Positions 41,417 to 46,913 of a stretch of 46,913 nt of DNA are shown in pieces; position 1 is the stretch's first letter, and every line of letters starts with the position of its first letter. The stretch comes from CAZXVW01 sp964644025 (GTDB lineage Bacteria; Acidobacteriota; Terriglobia; Bryobacterales; Bryobacteraceae). The notes under the pieces are model-generated. The model saw only the letters and a program-made list of their open reading frames with translations, made no database searches and was not told the DNA's origin. Both the position numbers and the translations under genes were made by a program. The stretch is taken from positions 1 to 46,913 of the forward strand of contig CAZXVW010000005.1 of NCBI GenBank assembly GCA_964644025.1. Reading direction: 5' to 3'.

Positions 41417-42091
41417 TCAAACCTTCACCGCCGTCGCCTGCCGGGCGATCCGCATCATCTCGGCCACCGTGGCAGCCGGGTCCGCGCTCAGGAAAACGTG
41501 CGAACCGGTCACAAACCAGTTTACGCCGGCCCGCACCAGTTCCGCGAGATTGTCCGTCGAGACGCCTCCGTCGATCTCGATGGGCAACGCCAGCTCGCGC
41601 TGCTTCCGCAATTCATCCAGTCTGCGGATCTTGCCGACCATCTGGGGAATGAACTTCTGCCCCCCGAACCCGGGGTTTACCGTCATCAAGAGCACGTAGT
41701 CGGCCACGTCGAGAACGTAGTCCAGCGTGGCCAGCGAGGTCGCCGGGTTCAGCACCACGCCCGCCCGCGCCCCCTCGGATTGAATGAAGCGGAGCGTGCG
41801 TTCCAGATGCGGGCACGTTTCCTGGTGAACCGAAACCTGGTCAGCCCCCGCCGCAATAAAGCTCGCAATATGCCGCTCCGGCTGCTCGATCATCAGGTGA
41901 ACGTCCAGGGTAAGCCGGGTCACTTTCCGAATCGAGCGCACCACCGGGGGACCGATCGTGATATTCGGCACAAAGTGCCCGTCCATGATATCCAGATGGA
42001 GCATTTTGACCCCGGCCTGTTCCACGCGGGCGATTTCCTCAGCCAGGCGCGCAAAATCAGCCGAGAGGATAGACGGAACAATCTCGATCAT
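41417..42091 (-). CDS. rpe: Ribulose-phosphate 3-epimerase
   Basis: Interconverts ribulose 5-phosphate and xylulose 5-phosphate in the pentose phosphate pathway. TIM-barrel signatures: IVPSILSADFARL, MLHLDIMDGHFVPNITIG (His and Asp metal ligands), VHLMIEQPERH, LMTVNPGFGGQKFI, and IEIDGGVSTDN. ATG 42091 gives 224 residues, the usual size; a TTG at 42106 would add five residues. A TGC-TAACAT hexamer lies at 42107-42112. Confidence 0.97.
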   Translation of the reverse strand: MIEIVPSILSADFARLAEEIARVEQAGVKMLHLDIMDGHFVPNITIGPPVVRSIRKVTRLTLDVHLMIEQPERHIASFIAAGADQVSVHQETCPHLERTLRFIQSEGARAGVVLNPATSLATLDYVLDVADYVLLMTVNPGFGGQKFIPQMVGKIRRLDELRKQRELALPIEIDGGVSTDNLAELVRAGVNWFVTGSHVFLSADPAATVAEMMRIARQATAVKV

Positions 42092-42106
42092 GCGGAAACT
42101 ACTCAA

Positions 42107-42112
42107 ATGTTA
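42107..42112 (-). promoter_or_regulatory. Extended -10-like TAACAT before rpe
   Basis: TGC-TAACAT on the minus strand ends 15 nt before the ATG at 42091, allowing a short leader of about 8 nt. Confidence 0.4.
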
Positions 42113-42160
42113 GCATAGCGGGCCCCGGCCGGTCCCTCGGCACGTAGCCGGCAACGGCCT

Positions 42161-43345
42161 TCAGCCGCCGTCCTCCAGCCTCGTGATGACCGCCGCAAAG
42201 AAGCCGTCGCCGGGATCGACGCCGGGAATCCGCCGGATCATATGGTGCAGGCGGACCTCGGGCGGCTCCGAGTCAAGCACTTCCTCAACGACCTGCTCGT
42301 TCTCCTCGTACTCCAGCGAGCAGGTGGCATAGACGAGCCGGCCGCCCGGCGCCAGCCAGGAAATCGCGTTACTCACCAGCAAGACCTGGCGCGCGTGATG
42401 GCGCGCGAGGTCCGCGGGCTGCACGCGCCATTTGATTTCCGGATTGCGCCCGAGCGTACCCGTACCCGAGCAGGGAGCGTCCACCAGAATACGATCGAAC
42501 CGCCTGCGCCACGGCCCGGCCCTGGCCCCGTCCAGGTTCACCAGCGCGGCATCCAAGTCCTTCATCGCCTGCAGGCGGGGCAAGCTGATATCGCAGGCCA
42601 CCGCACGGACGCCGGCTTCCAGCGCCTGGGCCGTCTTGTTGCCGGGTGCGGCGCAAAGATCCAGGAACCACTGCCCGGGTTCGGCCTCCAGCAGCTCGAC
42701 AACTGCCTGGGAACTGATATCCTGGCGGCGGAACGGACCCGGGTCACCCGAAACCAGCCGGTAGCAGCCCGAAACGTCGGTCGGCTCGACGTCCAGCCCG
42801 GCCGCTTCCGCCCGGCGCGCGGCCGGAATCCGCACGTAGGTCTCCGGCGGCCGGAGAAACGCCCGGGCGATGGTCTCGGCCCCGGCGGCGCCGAATTGCC
42901 GCCGCCAGCTCTCCAGCAGCCACTCCGGCTCACACAACTCGGTGGCCCGGTCCGGCCAGGTCACCGGTTCCCGGTCCACTTTTCGCAGCACCGCGTTCAC
43001 CAGCCCCGCCGCCGAACTCTTGTGCGCCCGCTTCACCAGTTCCACGCTTTCCGACACCGCAGCGTGCGCCGGAACGCGGTCCAGGTAACGGAGCTGGTAG
43101 ATTCCCATCTCCAGCGCAATGCGGACTTCGTGATCCAGCCGGCCGGCCGGCGAGCCGGAGAAGCGCTGAATCAAGAAATCAAGTTGGGAGCGGTAACGAA
43201 GAACTCCCAGCACGAGCTCTGACGCTAGCGCCGCATCTCGGTCCTCCAGTTCCCGGGCGCGGGAGTGCAGCAGGTCAGATGCGTGAGCACCCCTTTCAAC
43301 CTGCCGGAGGATATGAAACGCGACGGTTCGCGCCGATGAGATCAC
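42161..43345 (-). CDS. rsmB: 16S rRNA (cytosine-C5) methyltransferase RsmB
   Basis: Methylates C967-equivalent in 16S rRNA using S-adenosylmethionine. N-terminal NusB-like RNA-binding domain (about residues 1-130: ARTVAFHILRQVERGAHASDLLH, ALEMGIYQLRYLDRVPAHAAVSESVELVKR) followed by the methyltransferase domain. Catalytic motifs are FLDLCAAPGNKT (SAM binding), ILVDAPCSGTGTLGRNP (catalytic Cys) and YATCSLEYEENE (second Cys). The start is GTG at 43345 with AAGGGGG about 9 nt upstream. Fmt, its frequent neighbour, is not present. Confidence 0.94.
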   Translation of the reverse strand: MISSARTVAFHILRQVERGAHASDLLHSRARELEDRDAALASELVLGVLRYRSQLDFLIQRFSGSPAGRLDHEVRIALEMGIYQLRYLDRVPAHAAVSESVELVKRAHKSSAAGLVNAVLRKVDREPVTWPDRATELCEPEWLLESWRRQFGAAGAETIARAFLRPPETYVRIPAARRAEAAGLDVEPTDVSGCYRLVSGDPGPFRRQDISSQAVVELLEAEPGQWFLDLCAAPGNKTAQALEAGVRAVACDISLPRLQAMKDLDAALVNLDGARAGPWRRRFDRILVDAPCSGTGTLGRNPEIKWRVQPADLARHHARQVLLVSNAISWLAPGGRLVYATCSLEYEENEQVVEEVLDSEPPEVRLHHMIRRIPGVDPGDGFFAAVITRLEDGG

Positions 43346-43400
43346 CTATGAAAGCCCCCTTTCAAAAAGAAAAACGATCCCACGGTTGTTGATGCTTTGT

Positions 43401-43423
43401 CAAGCGAGTTGCACGCTTGTGCA
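43401..43423. repeat. Overlapping inverted repeats upstream of the PP-loop gene
   Basis: CAAGCG (43401-43406) with CGCTTG (43414-43419), and TGCAC (43410-43414) with GTGCA (43419-43423). The two arms overlap, so only one hairpin can form at a time. They sit between the divergent rsmB and TtcA-like genes and could be operator half-sites. The rest of 43346-43545 shows nothing else I can assign. Confidence 0.35.
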
Positions 43424-43523
43424 CCGTATGCCGTTTCCGGCCACCCGCGCCGCGGACCGGCAACGTTCGCCGGCGGCAGGAGCCACCGGTTCACACGCTT
43501 GCCCCGTCGCGCCGGAAAGCCGG

Positions 43524-43551
43524 TGTTTACGGCTCCGTGCTTAATTATAAT
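43524..43551 (+). promoter_or_regulatory. Promoter-like TGTTTA / TATAAT before the TtcA-like gene
   Basis: Perfect TATAAT (43546-43551) in a locally A/T-rich stretch, with a weak TGTTTA -35 at 43524-43529 (16-nt spacer). The -10 ends 6 nt before an in-frame TTG (43558). Confidence 0.55.
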
Positions 43552-43557
43552 AAAAAC

Positions 43558-44346
43558 TTGGACCCGCGAAAAACGCTCGTTCGCAAGGTGGGGCAGGCCA
43601 TCGGCCGGTTCCGGATGATCCGCGACGGCGACCGGGTGGCGGTGGCGCTCTCAGGGGGGAAGGATTCGCTGTCGCTGCTGGAAGCCCTCTTAATCCTGAA
43701 CAGGCGTGCCCCCATCGAATTCTCCGTTTGTGCGTTCACCATTGAACAGGGCAAGTTTCTGCGGCCGTTGGAGCCGCTCCGCGATTACCTGGAGGGCAAA
43801 GGCGTCAACTGGACTTACTATCACGACGTCCCTTCCTTCCACCTGATCCGCGAGCAGCCGGAGCACGGGTGTGATCTCTGTAGCCGGTACCGCCGCCGGG
43901 CCGTTTACGAGGTGGCGAACGGCCTCGGGGCAAACGTCATCGCCTTCGGCCACACGGCGGACGATTTCTGCGAAGCGTTCCTCAGGAACGCGCTGTTCAC
44001 CGGCAAGCTCAGCGCGCTGCCGGCCGTAACCCATTCCCGCGACGGCCAGTTCCGCCTGATCCGGCCGCTCGTGTTCGTCACCGAGCAGGTAACCCGCGCT
44101 TACGTGAACGCTATCGGCGCGCCGCTGGCGCCCTGCGCCTGCTCGCAAAGGACGGGCGCTGTCCGCGAAGCCATCCGCGGCCTGTTCACCCGCCTGGAGA
44201 AGGATTACCCGAACCTCAAACAGAACCTGATCTCCTCGATGGGAAACCTGCAACTGGAGCGCCTGCTCGATCCCCGGCATCTCGACCTGGAAGAAAATGA
44301 CACTCACCTGCCGGAGAATCAGCCGCTGCCACTGGCCGGACAGTAA
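43558..44346 (+). CDS. TtcA-like PP-loop tRNA thiolation enzyme
   Basis: An adenylating enzyme that probably adds sulfur to tRNA (TtcA makes 2-thiocytidine-32). The ATP pyrophosphatase loop is SGGKDS (residues 32-37). CDLC (Cys105, Cys108) followed by SRYRRRAVYEVANGLGANVIAFGHTADDF, and the later PCACSQ, match the cysteines that hold the Fe-S cluster in TtcA-type proteins. The spacing of the last cysteines (CAC) differs from the usual CxxC. The TTG start (262 residues) is chosen because TATAAT lies 6 nt upstream and family members begin near this point. GTG 43537 and ATG 43417 are in-frame alternatives, but 43417 would add 47 residues of atypical sequence. Confidence 0.83.
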   Translation: MDPRKTLVRKVGQAIGRFRMIRDGDRVAVALSGGKDSLSLLEALLILNRRAPIEFSVCAFTIEQGKFLRPLEPLRDYLEGKGVNWTYYHDVPSFHLIREQPEHGCDLCSRYRRRAVYEVANGLGANVIAFGHTADDFCEAFLRNALFTGKLSALPAVTHSRDGQFRLIRPLVFVTEQVTRAYVNAIGAPLAPCACSQRTGAVREAIRGLFTRLEKDYPNLKQNLISSMGNLQLERLLDPRHLDLEENDTHLPENQPLPLAGQ

Positions 44347-44389
44347 TGCCGCCGGCAACGTCTCGCGTCAGGAGGTGAGAGTCCGCCGC

Positions 44390-45016
44390 TCAGCGCTCGA
44401 ACTGCGGCCTGCTGGGCTCGAAGCGGAAAACCCGCCCGGCCGTGGTAACCACCAGGGTCATCTCGCCCGTGGACCGGTCGCGCAGCGGATAGAAAACGGC
44501 TCCATCGGTGGATTCGCCCGGTTTCAGTTCCGTTTCCACCAGTGCAATGGCCGATGCGGCCGCGGCGGCTTTCAGGCGTTTGGAAGAGACCACGGCCAGC
44601 GCTGCCTGGCGGCGCTTCTCGTAACCGTTGGTCGAACGGATGCGCCCCATCCCATACAGTCCTGCTTCGTAAGTGGTGACCAGCTTGATGACGTCACTCG
44701 AACTGGCGCTCCGGATGAACCTGCCGATCACGTCAGCCGCGGGCACGCCCCGGAGGATCCGGCCATCGCTGAGGCGGAACTGGAAGTCCTGCGGGCGGAT
44801 CTTCAAAACCTGCGAAGAGCCGTTGGAGGCGGCCACCTGGATCATGCCGTAATCGCGGATCCGGATCGGCATATGGGCGAACATGATGGTCAGCCCGCCC
44901 CGCGTGAGAGTCTGGTAGGTGAGGCCGCCCGATTCGAACTGGATCACCTGGGCAAAGCCGGCCGAAGCCGCGAGCATGCCCAATGTGAGCCACAACACCC
45001 GGGGGAGCAGCCTCAT
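44390..45016 (-). CDS. Exported protein of unknown function
   Basis: A 208-residue protein with a clear signal peptide (MRLLPRVLWLTLGMLAASAGFAQ) and a mature part rich in beta-strand patterns (VIQFESGGLTYQTLTRGGLTIMFAHMP, SSQVLKIRPQDFQFRLSDGRILRGVPA). A hydrophilic C-terminal region includes ELKPGESTDGAVFYPLRD. I recognise no domain; it is probably periplasmic or surface-located. A TATCAT hexamer ends 6 nt before the ATG. The next gene on this strand ends upstream at 45057 and is also exported, so the two may act together. Confidence 0.7.
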   Translation of the reverse strand: MRLLPRVLWLTLGMLAASAGFAQVIQFESGGLTYQTLTRGGLTIMFAHMPIRIRDYGMIQVAASNGSSQVLKIRPQDFQFRLSDGRILRGVPAADVIGRFIRSASSSDVIKLVTTYEAGLYGMGRIRSTNGYEKRRQAALAVVSSKRLKAAAAASAIALVETELKPGESTDGAVFYPLRDRSTGEMTLVVTTAGRVFRFEPSRPQFER

Positions 45017-45022
45017 GACCCT

Positions 45023-45028
45023 ATGATA
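45023..45028 (-). promoter_or_regulatory. -10-like TATCAT before the exported-protein gene
   Basis: TATCAT on the minus strand ends 6 nt before the ATG at 45016. Confidence 0.45.
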
Positions 45029-45056
45029 GTCGACACCGGCGGACGGACCACCGTGA

Positions 45057-45943
45057 TCAACGCGAACCTTCTGAGACCAGTTCGCCGCTGGCGATCCCGC
45101 GCCTCACCTTGGCCAGTTCCTTGCGTAGTAGCGGATTCTCCGGGTACTCGCCGGCCAGCTCCGCCAGCAGTCGCGCGCAACGGTGCGCCCTCTTCTCCCG
45201 CAGACACATGATGGAAAGAAGGATTTTGGCGAACGGGCCCAGGTAAGTGCCCCGCTGGGCAACCAGTTCCAAGTTGGCGAAAGCCCGGGCCTTACTCCCC
45301 TTGACCCCGTCCATCCGCACGAACCACCGGACGAAGAACGGCAGGCTGCCCAGCAGGTATTCGTTGACGCCCGTGGTGAGGTAGGCGTCATAAAAATCGG
45401 GCTCGATGTCCAGCAGCCGCACCGCGTACCGGTTCGAGGCTTTGGCGTTGCCGAGGCTGCGGAGCCCCTTCTTTTCCACCAGCGCCTTATAATCGGTCAG
45501 CACGCCCTGCTCCATGCACAGGGCGAACAGAGCGTTCACGTCGTTCGCGTCGGTGGCCAGTCGCGCCTTGGCAAGCTGGTCAGTCCGGGCCAGAGCCTCG
45601 AACAAGCGGGCACGGATCTCGGGGTCCGGCTTGAGTTTCGCCTTGCGCGCGATCTTCTTGTCATCGGCGAAAAACTCACTCTCCAGGATTCGCAAGCGGT
45701 CAAGCTCGTGGAACAGGTAGGCAGCCGCCTTGACGGCCGGGCCAAGTGGATCNNNNNNNNNNGCTTCTGAGCGATGTGGCGGTCGAGGGCCTGGTGGGCT
45801 CCGTTGAAGTCGAAATTATAGAGCCGGTCCAGCGCCTGCTGGATGCATTCGTGGACCTCGATGTCGGCGCCGCAGGCAGCCGGCCCGGCCCAAATGGCCG
45901 AGCAGAACAACACTAGCAAAAAACGTTTTACTGGCACGGGCAA
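45057..45943 (-). CDS. Exported TPR-like protein of unknown function, interrupted by an assembly gap
   Basis: An exported protein whose gene contains ten Ns at 45753-45762, so its length is uncertain. The N-terminal part (45763-45943) starts with a signal peptide (KRFLLVLFCSAIWAGPAA) and has IQQALDRLYNFDFNGAHQALDRHIAQ. The part after the gap (45057-45752), read in its own frame, begins DPLGPAVKAAAYLFHELDRL and continues as an all-helical, TPR-like sequence to the stop. Both halves read well, so the apparent frame change is caused by the placeholder gap rather than by mutation. I do not recognise the family. The likely start is TTG at 45943 (or GTG 45937). Confidence 0.7.
45753..45762. other. 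Assembly gap (10 N)
   Basis: Ten undetermined bases inside the coding region of the exported TPR-like gene; the true size of the missing segment is unknown. Confidence 0.99.
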
Positions 45944-45953
45944 CAGTTTCCCT

Positions 45954-45959
45954 ATTGTA
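45954..45959 (-). promoter_or_regulatory. Extended -10-like TACAAT before the TPR-like gene
   Basis: TGC-TACAAT on the minus strand ends 10 nt before the TTG at 45943. The remaining 45960-46115 holds nothing else I recognise. Confidence 0.45.
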
Positions 45960-46115
45960 GCAGCACGTCAGGCCGGAAACGCACCAGTCCTCATCTTTTT
46001 CTCCCAAACAGCGCGGTCCGGGCCATCAAACCAGCGACCGCCGGATCGAGCCGCGCGCCACGAGGCGAACGTGATACGCTGTTCGAGTTGTGACCGCCAT
46101 CGCACAGGAGTCATC

Positions 46116-46913
46116 ATGATTCTCCCCACGACTTATGTCTCGGCCCTGTTGCTTACCTTTCTCACCATGATCTGCTGGGGCTCATGGGCCAATACGACCA
46201 AGATGACCGGCAAGTGGCGCTTCGAGCTCTACTACTTCGACTATTCTTTTGGCGTGCTGCTCACCGCCACCGTGCTGGCCCTGACGTTCGGGTCCATGGG
46301 CACCGAACTCTCTTTCCAGGACAACCTGCTGATCGCCAGCAAGCGTCCCATTGCTTACGGGCTGGCCGCCGGCGTCGTCTTCAACTTGGCGAACATGCTG
46401 CTGGTGGCCGCCATCTCGGTGGCCGGGATGGCGGTGGCCTTCCCCGTCGGGATTGGGCTGGCGCTGGTCATCGGCGTGGTCTGGAGCTACGCGCTGAACC
46501 CGCAGGGCAACCCGTTGTTTCTGTTCGCCGGCGCGGCGCTGCTGGTAGTCGGCATTGTAATCGTGGCGCGAGCTTATAAGGCCTACGCGGCCATGAAGGA
46601 GAGCCAAAAAGTTCAGGACCGGGCGTCGCCCGCCCGGCGTCCCCCGTCCACGGGGTTCAAGGGCATCAGCTTAAGCCTGGCCTGCGGCGTGCTGATGGGA
46701 TCGTTTTACCCGCTGGTCGAGATGGCGAAAGCCGGCGAACTGGGATTGCGAGCATACGCGGTGGGATTCGTCTTCGCGGTTGGGGTTTTTCTCTCCACGC
46801 CGGTGTTCAATGTCTTTTTTATGAACATGCCGGTGAAGGGGAAGCCGATCGGGTTCACGCGGTACCTGCGGGGAACCCTGCGGCAACACTTGCTCGGGCT
46901 GGCCGGGGGCGCC
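46116..46913 (+). CDS. GRP/RhaT-type sugar transporter (DMT superfamily), 3' end cut by window
   Basis: An inner-membrane transporter of the glucose/ribose and rhamnose porter group in the drug/metabolite transporter superfamily. The 266 visible residues hold about seven hydrophobic helices. The first contains LLLTFLTMICWGSWANTTKM, whose CWGSWANT motif is characteristic of the group. Later helices show VVFNLANMLLVAAISVAGMAVAFPVGIG and a Gly-rich GISLSLACGVLMGSFYP, the second repeat. The substrate is probably a sugar, not identified. The ATG at 46116 has AGGAG 6 nt upstream. The last bases of the window are still in frame, so the C-terminus is missing. Confidence 0.85.
   Translation, partial: MILPTTYVSALLLTFLTMICWGSWANTTKMTGKWRFELYYFDYSFGVLLTATVLALTFGSMGTELSFQDNLLIASKRPIAYGLAAGVVFNLANMLLVAAISVAGMAVAFPVGIGLALVIGVVWSYALNPQGNPLFLFAGAALLVVGIVIVARAYKAYAAMKESQKVQDRASPARRPPSTGFKGISLSLACGVLMGSFYPLVEMAKAGELGLRAYAVGFVFAVGVFLSTPVFNVFFMNMPVKGKPIGFTRYLRGTLRQHLLGLAGGA

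Noticed and set aside
45536..45943. A separate short protein reading through the N gap in one frame
   Set aside because: The frame after the Ns is low-quality (Ser/Arg-rich), while another frame gives DPLGPAVKAAAYLFHELDRL continuous with the downstream protein; the gap length is arbitrary.

Overview
The window is a GC-rich, gene-dense bacterial chromosome segment of about 44 protein genes, with no rRNA, tRNA, phage, transposon or CRISPR array that I can recognise. Gene content suggests a free-living, Gram-negative-type Acidobacteriota, most likely of the Bryobacterales/Solibacter kind. There are outer-membrane assembly genes (BamD, a POTRA protein), an AsmA protein, several secreted DUF1080 / Gfo-Idh-MocA / sulfatase / GH2 proteins, and a CCG-domain Fe-S oxidoreductase. 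The lineage call is inference from content. A run of ten Ns at 45753-45762 shows that this is a scaffolded draft or metagenome assembly.

Layout. 147-2006 (+): membrane Fe-S oxidoreductase. 2052-14885 (-): a long co-directional run of M2 peptidase, purA, GH2, lytic transglycosylase, GAF protein, AsmA, MobA-like nucleotidyltransferase and XdhC. 15031-19768 (+): HAD phosphatase, a degenerate GAF/histidine-kinase/receiver protein, VOC protein and a GT-C-like membrane protein. 19765-22751 (-): DUF1080, cold-shock protein, iron-sulfur flavoprotein, second DUF1080, PilZ-like protein. 22752-23137: a divergent intergenic region rich in self-complementary segments. 23138-27653 (+): PilZ, AAA ATPase, histidine-decarboxylase-like enzyme with an ACT-domain partner, sulfatase. 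27701-31605 (-): DinB, then dihydrolipoyl dehydrogenase, LipB and E2 as an overlapping operon. 31760-37538 (+): POTRA protein, scpA-scpB-rluB-CoA-binding operon, NfeD-stomatin pair. 37629-43345 (-): Gfo/Idh/MocA, YajQ, response regulator, BamD, Rpe, RsmB. 43558 to end: TtcA-like PP-loop protein (+), two exported proteins of unknown function (-), and a GRP/RhaT-type sugar transporter (+) running off the end.

Functional themes are envelope biogenesis (BamD, POTRA, AsmA, lytic transglycosylase), lipoylated 2-oxoacid dehydrogenase assembly (E2, E3, LipB, but no E1), molybdoenzyme maturation without its enzyme (XdhC, MobA-like), chromosome segregation and ribosome/tRNA modification (ScpAB, RluB, RsmB, TtcA-like), nucleotide signalling (PilZ, YajQ) and secreted carbohydrate-active enzymes.

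The strongest unusual signals are these. (1) At least thirteen transcription units carry a TANNNT-type -10 hexamer whose 3' end lies only 6-10 nt before the best start codon, a layout expected for leaderless or near-leaderless mRNAs; it also resolves several start choices. (2) The sensor protein at 15708-17492 has lost both its phospho-accepting His and the phospho-accepting Asp of its receiver. (3) The intergenic region near 22881-23057 has nested and mutually exclusive complementary segments and matches no RNA family I can name.
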